Shown: positions 1 to 8,502 of the stretch, piece by piece
How the letters are laid out: every line of letters begins with the position of its first letter
How positions within the stretch are numbered: the first letter of the stretch is position 1
Source of the DNA: Planctomycetes bacterium UBA1135
Lineage (GTDB): Bacteria > Planctomycetota > UBA1135
DNA length: 15,164 nt
Direction of reading: 5' to 3'
Assembly (NCBI GenBank): GCA_002311925.1
Contig: DCAK01000061.1
Coordinates: 376-15,539 of the forward strand
Notes under the pieces: generated by a model
What the model saw: the letters and a program-made list of their open reading frames with translations, nothing else
The model's database searches: none
Told to the model about the DNA's origin: nothing
Program-made: the position numbers and the translations under genes

Positions 1-798
1 CCCACGGACCTGGTGAAACCAGGGGTCCCGGGCCAGGTTTCGCAAGGTCTCGAGGGCTTCGCCATCCAGGACCCCGGCAAGACGAAGTGCCGACGAGATT
101 TGCACCTTCGCCAAGGGAACGTTGCTCTTTTCCAGAGCTTTCAATGCCTGGGAGTGGTCCTCCCCCACCACTGCGCCATGACAAAGGTCCCAACAAATGC
201 CGATGCGTAGACCATCCCCGGGATCGGGAATGTTCTCCTCGATCCAGGAGACGGCTTGAGCCACGGTTTCCAATCCCCCATCAGGTTCAGCCTCAAGCCC
301 GAGAATCATCCGGGGAGAGCCCTCCCTCTCGAGCTGAAGAAGCTCCTCCTGGACCTTCCGCAAGTTCCGGCCAGCTTCCGCGTCGCGGTCTGGATTCCGG
401 CCATAGCCGAGGGGACAGGTGGAAAGGGAGAGGCGGGGTTCATCGGGAGAAAGACGGGCCAGGATGCGAGCGACATCCAGGGTGTGGACCACGCGCCGAG
501 GGTCGGACCAATCGGGGAAAAAAGCTTTCTCCTTGACTCGACTCCCGTGAAACCCACCGTAAGGGAAGGCGTTCGCGGTCCAAGCTTCCAGACCCGCATC
601 CTCAAGGGAGCGCTTCATTTCCAAGCACCCGGCCGGGTCCACCGCAAGACTGCTGGCACTCCGGGCCGCAAGGTAGATGCCGAATCCGAGACTCTGATCC
701 ATGCGAGAAGCAAGGGCGGCTCCCGGGCCACGGACAGCCTCCAGTACATCCGCCGAGGTTTCACCCGGGAATACGTTCGCGCAGAAGGCCAGCCTCAA
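1..798 (-). CDS. eboE: EboE-like sugar-phosphate isomerase/epimerase-fold protein (3' end cut by the left edge)
   Basis: 266 codons are visible and the frame is still open at base 1. The start I prefer is TTG at 798-796, whose last two bases form the TGA stop of the upstream protease gene (TTGA overlap). An in-frame TGA lies a short way upstream, so the gene cannot begin much earlier. The protein starts MRLAFCANVFPGET and contains NAFPYGGFHGSRVKEKAFFP, then a strand with LGLEAEPDG, then ICWDLCHGAVVGEDHSQALK and VQISSALRLAG. These blocks match the EboE family, which has a TIM-barrel fold of the xylose-isomerase/AP-endonuclease-2 type. Ebo clusters (eboA to eboF) occur in cyanobacteria, pseudomonads and planctomycetes and are linked to export of secondary metabolites. 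The reaction of EboE is not established. Family members are near 400 residues, so roughly a third is missing. I am confident of the fold and fairly confident of the family; other ebo genes would have to lie to the left. Confidence 0.72.
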   Translation of the reverse strand, partial: MRLAFCANVFPGETSADVLEAVRGPGAALASRMDQSLGFGIYLAARSASSLAVDPAGCLEMKRSLEDAGLEAWTANAFPYGGFHGSRVKEKAFFPDWSDPRRVVHTLDVARILARLSPDEPRLSLSTCPLGYGRNPDRDAEAGRNLRKVQEELLQLEREGSPRMILGLEAEPDGGLETVAQAVSWIEENIPDPGDGLRIGICWDLCHGAVVGEDHSQALKALEKSNVPLAKVQISSALRLAGVLDGEALETLRNLARDPWFHQVRG

Positions 799-3700
799 GG
801 GGTGGACGTCCAGCTTTCCGCCAAGGCCAGGAATTCATCCGCGGCCAGGGGGAATCGGGAGAGAAAGGACGTCCCTTCCTTCCCTGCCTGGCTTCCCAAA
901 CCGGCATCCACCAAGGCCGACAAGACTGCCAGGTGGGCGTCCTTGTCCCGGGGCGAGGCGGAAGCCCAGGCGCGCGCCGCTTTCAGGACCGCCATGGGCG
1001 ACGGGTCCTCGGCCTCCAGTGCCTCCTTCCAGGTCTTGGCCTCCTTGGAAGCCTCGGAACGGCCACTGGCCTCGACGGCTCCAGCTCCTTCCTGACGGCC
1101 GGGTCTTTCCACCCGAAGGGGAAGTTCAAGAAGGGGCTCGCCCTTGCGGGAGAAAATCACGTCCCCCCAGTACCAGCTTCCCGCCGGCAGCGCGGGAAGC
1201 TTGGGAATTCTGGCCGCGAGACTGCGGGTTCCCATGAACTGAAGGGACAAGGAAGCGCCACCCCCGTCGCCTCGAAAGGCGGGCTCCAGGTCGGAAGCCA
1301 ATTTGAGGGATTTCGCCACGTCGGCGAGTCTGATTTCTGCGCCCGCGAACCCGGCCTCCAGGGCTTCCTGACCCAGGGACGGGTAATCCAATCGAAGGGT
1401 CCACAAACCTGCATCGAAGGAACCCAAGTCGGTTTCGATTTCGGACGCGATGGTTCGGGTTTTCAATTTTCCATTCGGGGCGAACACCTCGACCATCAGG
1501 TCCTCTCGGATTTCAGTGGTCTGAATGGAATCGGTCAGGAAAAGAGAGACTGCAATGCCATCCCGTGGTACCCGAAACTCCTGTTCGATGCGTCCCCTGA
1601 AAAGCCCTCGCCTTCCAAAGATGGTTTCCATCTGGGGATCGGAAAAAATCTCCATTTCCTCGATCACGGGTATCACCGTCCCTCGGATGCGCGCCTTGAC
1701 CGAAACGGACTCGGGCCCGAGAGGGGATTTCACCGCCAGGTAAGCGACTCCTTGTCCAGCCGGGACGAGAACCTCGTCCTTCTGCGGGACCAGGCCATGA
1801 AAGGCCACGGTCAGGTCGAGTTCCGCCGGCGTGTTGGTGGCCCAGCGTGAAGCGAGGGTGTATTCCAGGACCGTTCCTTCCTCCACGGGGACCGTGGTTT
1901 CGAAGCTGCCGCCGGCGGTCAAGAAATTCCGCCCCCGGGATTGCCGATCCCCGGCGAATCTGAATCCGCTCACCGACCCTGCCCCGGAGCGGAATTCATT
2001 CCTCCCTCCCTCCTGCTGGCGGACCGTGACGGTTGCCGTTCGGGCCCCGTAGGGGACCCGGAGAAAAGTTCGGTGAAGTTCCCCGGGAGCGATGGAAAAG
2101 CTCGCGCGATGGACATGACCCGATTCCGACGAGGTAAATTCAGGAATCACCAGGGTCACGGGGAGAACCAGATCCACGGGCGCCCCCGCGGGGGCATCCG
2201 CATCGCGGAAAAGCACCCGGGTGGAGTGAAGGCCCGGTCCCAGACCCTTCGGAACCACGCGCACCTGAAAATCCCTGCCGTTGGCGGATGCGTAGACCGC
2301 CGTCGGAGCCTCCACCCAGTCAGCTTCCGATTCGAGTCGGAAGGTCCGCAAGACAGAGGCCTTTTCAGCGTGGCTCGCGTCTTTGGAAAACACCGGAGCC
2401 ACCCGCACCTTGGCCTCGAAAGGGCGGTCGCTGGCCAGGTCCCGAAAGTAGATGCCGGCCCCCTTTCCGTAGGGGTTGGACGCTTCCAGGGTGAATGCGG
2501 GTCCGGCCGGGCGTCCGGCCTGAGCCTGCAGAGCCGTGAGCGAGGATTCCATGTGGATGGCACCCCACCCCTGTTCCACCCATGCATGCCCGGGAAGAGG
2601 CCGGGCGCCTGCAGCCATGGCCGCATAAACGGCAGCCGGGCCGTGGGCCAGGTTTTCCGCGACCGCGGCGCAACGGAGAAGGGCCACGCAGCCGCTGGCT
2701 TGAGGGGCCGCCATGGAGGTTCCGTTGAAATTTTCTCCCAGGGTCACCAGCCAGGAGGGAAGAGAAGAAAGCGCGGCCCCGGGAGCCGTGAAGTCGATTC
2801 CCATTCCACCCCCGGGAAGGGGTCCGCGGCTGGAAAAATCAAAGAGGGTGGCCTCGACGGGGTCCAAGGAGCCGTAATTCACTCTCTGGGTGTCGGGCCA
2901 AACCGCGGCGGCGATGGTGAAAGCCGCTGAACTGGTTCCGGGCGCCCCCACGGTGGTGAGCACGGGGCCTTCGTTCCCGGCGGAAGTCACGACCACCAAG
3001 CCGCGCCGGGTGGCTTCGTCCACCACCCATGCGTCAGGTTCCTTGCCGTCGGCGAAGAAGGAAGGGCCTCCGAAGGAAATGTTGGCGACATGGCACCCCG
3101 AGGCCACGGCGTAATCCAGAGCCTTGGCAATGGAGAATCCGGAAGTCGCGCCGCCGAATTTCCCGTCTCCGATCTTGATGGCAACGAATTCAACTCCGGG
3201 CGCGACTCCGTTCATGCGGCCGTCGGGGCCCTCCCAGGCGCCGATGATGCCGGCAACATGGGTCCCGTGACCGTTGGCGTCGAAAAAGAGGGTCGCACCG
3301 CTCCCGTCGACCGCCACTTCAGCCCCGTAATGAAGGAGAGCCTCGTCACCCAGGGTGGTCCATTCGCCTGTTTCACGGAACGACCCCAGTGCGGTTTCCT
3401 CGTCCAGGTCGCCATCCTCGTCGTTGTCGATCAACAGGCGCCAAGCGCCGTCGACCTTGAAGACCACCACGTCGTGGACCGGGCCCGCGTCCCTGAATTT
3501 CTCGAATCCGCGCTTGGTTTCCTTGGCGAGCGGGGTGTCGGCGACTTCCCCCCCGCGACTTTCCACCCGCCTTCGGGATTCCTTGTAGTTGCGCCGACCA
3601 TCCTCCCAAGCCTCCTGGCGCTCCCTCCGTATGCGGGAGGCCAGGCCTCCGGGAAGCCAGTCGGAGTCGATTCTTCCCAGGGAGAAGGTCCTTCCGGGAG

Positions 3701-4031
3701 CGGCCCACTTGCCCAGCATCAGCCGCCTCCCCGAGAGTCCAAGAAGGTTCCCATGATTCGCTTCGCCTGCATCCCTCAGGGGAATCCACCCGTCGGTGGT
3801 GGCGTCGTACCAATCCACGATTTTTCGTTCCCCTTGAGGGGTGGCCTGAAGAAAGGGATGGCCCGGATCGATTCCCGTGTCCAGCACGGCCACCCGAATG
3901 CCGCGGCCGTCGTACTCGGGATGATTCCGGATGAATTCCACAACCCCGAGGTCCCGCTTGGGAAGTTGACCGTCGAGAGGGTCCTGGAGAATGGGCGCCG
4001 CGGCCCCGAGAAGGGTGAGGATTGCGATCAT
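795..4031 (-). CDS. Tripeptidyl-peptidase II-like subtilase (S8 serine protease), probably exported
   Basis: A subtilisin-family protease of 1078 residues from ATG 4031. The catalytic triad is Asp51 (AVLDTGID), His255 (NGHGTHVAG) and Ser439 (NGTSMAAP), with the oxyanion Asn in SAGNEGP. About 200 residues separate Asp from His, as in eukaryotic tripeptidyl-peptidase II (human triad Asp44, His264, Ser449). Other TPP II traits are KIVDWYDATTDG after the Asp, a DNDEDGDLDEE loop before the His, and a beta-rich C-terminal half with LHRTFLRVPYGA and LDLTVAFHGL. TPP II removes tripeptides from free N-termini. The eukaryotic enzyme is a giant cytosolic complex, but this one starts with a hydrophobic segment (MIAILTLLGAAAPILQ) that could be an export signal. 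An in-frame ATG at 4115 would add 28 basic residues and overlap the upstream gene; I prefer 4031 because it puts the hydrophobic stretch at the N-terminus, though neither start has a good ribosome site. The last 100 or so residues are helical and TPR-like. The gene stops within the eboE start. Confidence 0.87.
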   Translation of the reverse strand: MIAILTLLGAAAPILQDPLDGQLPKRDLGVVEFIRNHPEYDGRGIRVAVLDTGIDPGHPFLQATPQGERKIVDWYDATTDGWIPLRDAGEANHGNLLGLSGRRLMLGKWAAPGRTFSLGRIDSDWLPGGLASRIRRERQEAWEDGRRNYKESRRRVESRGGEVADTPLAKETKRGFEKFRDAGPVHDVVVFKVDGAWRLLIDNDEDGDLDEETALGSFRETGEWTTLGDEALLHYGAEVAVDGSGATLFFDANGHGTHVAGIIGAWEGPDGRMNGVAPGVEFVAIKIGDGKFGGATSGFSIAKALDYAVASGCHVANISFGGPSFFADGKEPDAWVVDEATRRGLVVVTSAGNEGPVLTTVGAPGTSSAAFTIAAAVWPDTQRVNYGSLDPVEATLFDFSSRGPLPGGGMGIDFTAPGAALSSLPSWLVTLGENFNGTSMAAPQASGCVALLRCAAVAENLAHGPAAVYAAMAAGARPLPGHAWVEQGWGAIHMESSLTALQAQAGRPAGPAFTLEASNPYGKGAGIYFRDLASDRPFEAKVRVAPVFSKDASHAEKASVLRTFRLESEADWVEAPTAVYASANGRDFQVRVVPKGLGPGLHSTRVLFRDADAPAGAPVDLVLPVTLVIPEFTSSESGHVHRASFSIAPGELHRTFLRVPYGARTATVTVRQQEGGRNEFRSGAGSVSGFRFAGDRQSRGRNFLTAGGSFETTVPVEEGTVLEYTLASRWATNTPAELDLTVAFHGLVPQKDEVLVPAGQGVAYLAVKSPLGPESVSVKARIRGTVIPVIEEMEIFSDPQMETIFGRRGLFRGRIEQEFRVPRDGIAVSLFLTDSIQTTEIREDLMVEVFAPNGKLKTRTIASEIETDLGSFDAGLWTLRLDYPSLGQEALEAGFAGAEIRLADVAKSLKLASDLEPAFRGDGGGASLSLQFMGTRSLAARIPKLPALPAGSWYWGDVIFSRKGEPLLELPLRVERPGRQEGAGAVEASGRSEASKEAKTWKEALEAEDPSPMAVLKAARAWASASPRDKDAHLAVLSALVDAGLGSQAGKEGTSFLSRFPLAADEFLALAESWTSTP

Positions 4032-4074
4032 GGGCGTGAAAAGGGGACTTGGCCTGAAAGGCCGGTCATCCAGT

Positions 4075-4839
4075 TTAACCTTCGCTCGAACCCTCGCCGG
4101 CGGCCTCGTCGCCATCCCCCGTGGCGTCCTTCCAGACCTGGTCAGGAATCAGGATGCGGGAGCACGACCTACAAGCCACCAGTCCGGTCAATCCCATGGC
4201 CCGGCCCATGTCATTGGGGGGCACCGTCATACCGCAACCTGCGCAGGATGAACCCCGGATGACCGCCAAGGGCTGGCCGTTTCTGGAATCCACCAACTTC
4301 TCGTAGGCGGCGCGCGCTTCCATCGCCACGGAATCCAGAGCCACCGATTTGCGGGCGACAACATTCGCCTTTTCCTCTTCAAGGGTCTTCTGGTCTTCCT
4401 TGACCGTGGTGCGGAAGGTTTGGAATTCCACGGAGGCCTCCTTCATGGTTTCCTTGGCCTCTTGAATCCGTCCCACCAAGACCTCCGCCTTTTCCAGCAA
4501 GGAAAGAGCCTCCTCTTCCTCTCCGGCAATCTTGTCCCGCAAGGTTTGCACCTTCTGGCGGGCGATTTCAGCCGACCCGACATCCCTCATGCGGTTGCTC
4601 TCGTCCTCCCACTTGATCGCCCTAGCCTCGTCAATGAGAAGATCGTTTTCAATGTCCCTGGCGCGGGCCAGGCAAGCCTTCCGCTCTCCCTCCGTATCCT
4701 CCGCCTCGGCTTCGAGCACCGACACCCTGGATTCCCCCTCGCCAAGCTCGACCAGCAGGGAATTCAAACGACGGTCGAGAACGACAAGCCGATCATCCAG
4801 GACCTGGGTCTCGATGAGAAGGAGGATGGACTCTTTCAA
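4075..4839 (-). CDS. Coiled-coil C4-type zinc-ribbon protein (DUF164/zf-RING_7 family)
   Basis: 254 residues from a TTG start; I find no ATG, GTG or other TTG in the upstream frame. Residues 1 to about 185 are charged and heptad-rich, so a long antiparallel coiled coil is expected. A zinc ribbon follows, with Cys199-x2-Cys202 (SSCAGCGMTVPP) and Cys223-x2-Cys226 (ACRSCSRIL), ending in an acidic tail. This is the usual build and length of the widespread bacterial C4 zinc-ribbon family. Members have been proposed to bind nucleic acid or to act in translation or stress, but no function can be assigned here. It lies 55 bases after rpoD and 43 bases before the protease gene, so it is probably the last gene of the dnaG-rpoD block. 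The gap to rpoD is G-rich, without a clean ribosome site at normal spacing. Confidence 0.8.
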   Translation of the reverse strand: MKESILLLIETQVLDDRLVVLDRRLNSLLVELGEGESRVSVLEAEAEDTEGERKACLARARDIENDLLIDEARAIKWEDESNRMRDVGSAEIARQKVQTLRDKIAGEEEEALSLLEKAEVLVGRIQEAKETMKEASVEFQTFRTTVKEDQKTLEEEKANVVARKSVALDSVAMEARAAYEKLVDSRNGQPLAVIRGSSCAGCGMTVPPNDMGRAMGLTGLVACRSCSRILIPDQVWKDATGDGDEAAGEGSSEG

Positions 4840-4894
4840 TGCCCGGTATTCGACCCCCGCCCCCTCTCGGGCGCAAGGGTGGACTTCCCCGAAA

Positions 4895-6691
4895 TCAGAT
4901 GATCCCCTCGATGAAACCGGCGAGCTTGCGGGCCCGAATCGGATGCTGAAGCTTGCGCACGGCCTTGGCCTCGATCTGCCTCACCCGTTCCCGGGTGACC
5001 CGGAAAATCCGGCCCACCTCTTCCAAGGTGTAGGTGTATCCGTCGCCGATTCCGTACCGCAACTTGATGATCTCCCTTTCCCGGAAGGTGAGGGAATCCA
5101 GCACATCGGAAATCCTTTCCTTGAGCATTTCCTGGCCGGCCTTGGCCACGGGATTGTCCGAAGATTCGTCCTCAATGAAATCGCCGAAGTAGGAATCTTC
5201 GCTGTCCCCGATGGGCCTGTCCAAGCTGATGGGGTGCTTGGCGATCTTGATGACCCGGTAGGCCTCGTCGATGGAGATTTCTGCGGCTTCGGCCATCTCC
5301 TCCACGCTGGGTTCCCGGCCCATGGTCTGCAGGAGCCTCTTCTGGACGGCCCTCAATTTCGACATCGTCTCGATCATGTGGACCGGAATCCGAATAGTCC
5401 GAGCCTGGTCGGCGATGGAGCGGGTGATGGCCTGGCGAATCCACCAGGTTGCGTAGGTCGAGAACTTGTATCCCCGGCGGTATTCGTATTTCTCCACGGC
5501 CTTCATGAGACCGGTATTCCCCTCCTGGATGAGGTCCAGGAAAGCGAGGCCGCGGTTCCGATATTTCTTGGCGATGGAGACCACGAGACGCAGATTTCCT
5601 GAGCTCAGGCCCCGCTTGGCGTCCTCGTAGGCATCGGTGGATTGGGTGATGCGCACCATGCGGGCTTCGAAGGAACTCAAGGGTTCCAAAGCGCGCACTT
5701 CCCATTCCTTGAGGCGGGCCGCCAATTCCTTGCCGGCCTTGGTGCGGCGGTCGGCCGCGGACAAGGAATCGGCTTCAGCTTGAAGGGCTTGCCAAGACTC
5801 CAGCTTGCGGTCGAGAATCTCGATGAGGTCCTGAACGAGATTGACTTGGAAATGCAATTCCTCCACGAGGATGGCGAGATTGCGCTGACGGGCCCGCATG
5901 CCGACCTGGAAGACGGCCCGTTCACTAGCGGTGAGCCTGCCGTCGATATGGATTTCATAAGCCACCCGGGCGGTATCCCTCAATTCTTCAAGCGCCATGA
6001 TGTGGCCCCCAAGTCTCTGCTCGAGGTCCTGCTTGGTGAGTTCGAATCCGGCGCCGCCGTCAATGTCGCTGGTGCCGCTTTCAGAATCCTCGGCGATGGC
6101 TTGCTTCTTCATCCGCCTGTTGAAGTGAATGACGCCGAAGGAGGAGTTCGCCTGGGCGGAAGGGTTCACCTTGAGGGTGCGGTCGAAGGGCACCATGCCG
6201 TCCTTGACCTGGCCGAGGAATTCGAGGACGGGATCGAGAGCGAGACCGGACTCGAGGACCAGCCGCCTGAAAATCTTGCGGGAGACCTCGGTCTTCTTGG
6301 CGAGAGAAACTTCCTCGATTCGGGTCAGGAGGGGAATCTCGCCCATCTGGGTGAGGTACATCCGGACCGGGTCGTCGATCTTCTCGAGAACGGGCTGGTG
6401 AGCCCGGGTTCCTCCCCGGTGGGCGACGGTGGAGAGGGGTTTGGTCGCGACCGGCATCGGGGCTCCGGCGGGAGGCCGGGCCGCGGCATCTCCGCTTTCG
6501 GCGACCTGAATTCCGGCGTCCTCGATCCGGTCCAGAATTTCGGTGAGCGTCTCCAGGGCGTTCACGCCCAAGGAGGCCGCCGGAATTGCGGTGTGGATTT
6601 CATCGAAAGGCAGGGTCCCTGAAGTCTTGCCCTTGAGGATGAGCGTCTCGAGGACGGTTTCGATTTTCTTGTCGAGTTGCGTCGCGGTCAT
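4895..6691 (-). CDS. rpoD: Housekeeping RNA polymerase sigma-70 factor
   Basis: The primary sigma factor (RpoD/SigA) directs core RNA polymerase to -10/-35 promoters. All regions are present in 598 residues. Region 1.1 is at about 8-66. Region 1.2 is at about 106-140 ([17 protein letters not shown]). A large non-conserved region fills about 141-355. Region 2 is at about 365-435 ([17 protein letters not shown], then [20 protein letters not shown]). Region 3 is at about 440-515, and region 4 at about 530-592 with the -35 helix-turn-helix [20 protein letters not shown]. Region 1.1 and the non-conserved region mark it as group 1, not an alternative sigma. It starts at ATG 6691, sharing ATGA with the dnaG stop, so translation is probably coupled to dnaG. 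The dnaG-rpoD pair is the core of the classical macromolecular synthesis operon. The bases before the start encode an A-rich GAAAAAGA, at best a weak ribosome site. Very secure. Confidence 0.98.
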   Translation of the reverse strand: MTATQLDKKIETVLETLILKGKTSGTLPFDEIHTAIPAASLGVNALETLTEILDRIEDAGIQVAESGDAAARPPAGAPMPVATKPLSTVAHRGGTRAHQPVLEKIDDPVRMYLTQMGEIPLLTRIEEVSLAKKTEVSRKIFRRLVLESGLALDPVLEFLGQVKDGMVPFDRTLKVNPSAQANSSFGVIHFNRRMKKQAIAEDSESGTSDIDGGAGFELTKQDLEQRLGGHIMALEELRDTARVAYEIHIDGRLTASERAVFQVGMRARQRNLAILVEELHFQVNLVQDLIEILDRKLESWQALQAEADSLSAADRRTKAGKELAARLKEWEVRALEPLSSFEARMVRITQSTDAYEDAKRGLSSGNLRLVVSIAKKYRNRGLAFLDLIQEGNTGLMKAVEKYEYRRGYKFSTYATWWIRQAITRSIADQARTIRIPVHMIETMSKLRAVQKRLLQTMGREPSVEEMAEAAEISIDEAYRVIKIAKHPISLDRPIGDSEDSYFGDFIEDESSDNPVAKAGQEMLKERISDVLDSLTFREREIIKLRYGIGDGYTYTLEEVGRIFRVTRERVRQIEAKAVRKLQHPIRARKLAGFIEGII

Positions 6692-8490
6692 TCTTTTTCA
6701 GCTGGATTCGTCGTTGATTGGGTTGTCCTGTCACTCACCTTCATGGAAATACGGACGGGTCTTCGGAAACCGCGAAGAGCCTCGTCATCCAGAGGATCCT
6801 GCGGATTGCGTTGGGATTTTCTGCGATTCTCCGGAAGGGCCTCGAGGGCGCTGGCCAGGGCTCGCGCAGGTTCTTCCAGGGGGAGGTCGCGTAATCCGCT
6901 CAGCCAGAGGGAAATTTCCGGTTCGGAAAAAGAGGCAAGAGCTTCATCGAGTCCGGATTGCTCCTGCGCAGCCCGCCTTTCCAGGCACCAGGCGAGGACG
7001 CGGGAGGCGAAGGAATCTTCCAAATCCTCCTGGATTCCTTGGAGAGTTTCCTGATTACGCGAAAGCAGGGATGGGTCGAGAAGGACCGCAACCGCGATTT
7101 CACGCTCGTTGCGTTCGAGGGTTCCTCCGGAATCGGAGATTGAAGGTTGATGATGGACGGGCGCCGGGAGACTCGAACTTGAGCCCTGTCGGCAGAGAGC
7201 ACGGAATGCCTGCTCCCCAATATCAAGGCGGTCACAGACCTCGCGGCTCCAAGTCTCGGCTAACACAGGACTTGCGGCGGAATTCACCCACTCCGCCATC
7301 TCCCGTGCCACCCTGTCCTTGTCCGCTGGACCCATTTGACCCACCTTCCGAGACCAAGAAGACAGACGCCACTTGATTATATCTTCTGCATTGGCAATCC
7401 GTTGGAACAATTCGCCCTCCTCCCCTCGGGCCACAAGGTCGGCGGGGTCGGCCCCTTCGGGCAGGGATGCGATTTCACACGCCACGCCTTCCTCGACCAG
7501 AATGCGGGCTCCGCGGAGAGTCGCCCTCTGCCCGGCTTCATCGGCATCCATCAGAAGCACCACCTTGCGGTCGAATCTACGAAGAAGGCGAGCATGGTCG
7601 GCCGTCAGGGCGGTTCCCAGCGCCGCCACGCAGGTGCGCATTCCGGCCTGGTGAAGCATCATGACATCCAGGTAACCCTCGGTGACCACGATGGGGGCGT
7701 CCTCGTTCGCGCGCAGACCGTCGGGAAGCAGGTGAATCCCGTAAAGAATACGCCGCTTGGGAAACAGGGGGCCCTCCGGAGAGTTGATGTATTTTCCCCG
7801 GTTGTTTTCGTCGGCCCAGGAACCCGGCAAAAAACGCCCTCCGAAACCCACGGTCCTCTCCCCCCTCTCCAGGACGGGGAACATGACCCTTTCTCGGAAG
7901 CGGTCCACCGGCTTGTTCGAAGAATCCTCCAGGCACAAACCCGCCTCGGAAAGAGCTTCCCTGTCGAAGCCCTTGCCGATCAGGGCCCGCACGAGCCAAT
8001 CGGATTCGTTGGGGGCCCAACCCACGGAAAAGGCCTTCAAGGTCTCTTCGGCCAGGGAACGCTCGCCAAGGTATTTTCTGGCGGCGGCGCCCGATGGGCC
8101 TTGCAGGGATTCCGCGTAGAGGCTCCGAGCCATGGAAAGGGCTTCGCGCGCCTTCTTGCGACGGTCGGATTTTGCCGGGTCCTGTTTCGCCGAGGAAAAG
8201 GAGGGCAACTCCATGCCGGCTTCTTCCGCCAACCTCTCGAGGGCCTCCATGAAGGAAAGGCCTTCCGCTTCCTGCAAGAAATTCAGTGCGTCCCCTGATT
8301 TTCCACAGCCGAAGCAATGAAAGCGCCCCACATCGGGGCGCACCGAAAAGGAAGGGGTCTTCTCGGGGTGGAAGGGGCACAGCCCCCAAAGGCGTCCGCT
8401 CTTGGTGGAAAGCTGGACCCTCCTCCCCACCACCGTTTCGATGGGGATACGGTCCTTGACCCGGTCCACGAAGTCTCTGAGATCCAGCAC
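6688..8490 (-). CDS. dnaG: DNA primase
   Basis: Makes the RNA primers for lagging-strand and origin DNA synthesis, working with the replicative helicase DnaB. The 600-residue length is normal. The N-terminal CHC2 zinc-binding domain has Cys38, His41, Cys59 and Cys62 ([13 protein letters not shown], then [11 protein letters not shown]). The catalytic core follows, with [19 protein letters not shown] and [20 protein letters not shown]. The TOPRIM metal site is Glu271 ([10 protein letters not shown]) and Asp315-x-Asp317 (LLMDADEAG). The C-terminal 150 or so residues form the helical helicase-interaction domain. The start is GTG 8490, 12 bases after the rsmA stop, with no recognisable Shine-Dalgarno, so it may depend on coupling from rsmA. 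The stop overlaps the rpoD start (ATGA). The rpsU gene that precedes dnaG in E. coli is absent. Confidence 0.97.
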   Translation of the reverse strand: MLDLRDFVDRVKDRIPIETVVGRRVQLSTKSGRLWGLCPFHPEKTPSFSVRPDVGRFHCFGCGKSGDALNFLQEAEGLSFMEALERLAEEAGMELPSFSSAKQDPAKSDRRKKAREALSMARSLYAESLQGPSGAAARKYLGERSLAEETLKAFSVGWAPNESDWLVRALIGKGFDREALSEAGLCLEDSSNKPVDRFRERVMFPVLERGERTVGFGGRFLPGSWADENNRGKYINSPEGPLFPKRRILYGIHLLPDGLRANEDAPIVVTEGYLDVMMLHQAGMRTCVAALGTALTADHARLLRRFDRKVVLLMDADEAGQRATLRGARILVEEGVACEIASLPEGADPADLVARGEEGELFQRIANAEDIIKWRLSSWSRKVGQMGPADKDRVAREMAEWVNSAASPVLAETWSREVCDRLDIGEQAFRALCRQGSSSSLPAPVHHQPSISDSGGTLERNEREIAVAVLLDPSLLSRNQETLQGIQEDLEDSFASRVLAWCLERRAAQEQSGLDEALASFSEPEISLWLSGLRDLPLEEPARALASALEALPENRRKSQRNPQDPLDDEALRGFRRPVRISMKVSDRTTQSTTNPAEKE

Positions 8491-8502
8491 GGTCGAATAG
8501 TT

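Noticed and set aside
256..1095. Plus-strand open frame of 279 codons at the left edge
   Set aside because: It is antisense to eboE and the protease end. The minus strand gives clear EboE motifs, while this frame shows none.
4051..4063. Possible terminator after the zinc-ribbon gene (GGCCT, three-base loop, AGGCC, then CCCCTTTT)
   Set aside because: The stem is only 5 base pairs and the T-run is short and displaced by about eight bases. It is too weak to call a terminator.
4032..4115. Longer protease start at ATG 4115
   Set aside because: It would place 28 Arg/Pro-rich residues before the hydrophobic segment and overlap the zinc-ribbon gene by 41 bases. It remains possible because neither start has a good ribosome site.
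3090..4262. Plus-strand open frame of 390 codons antisense to the protease
   Set aside because: It overlaps the catalytic part of the TPP II-like gene and the end of the zinc-ribbon gene, and its product shows no family motif.
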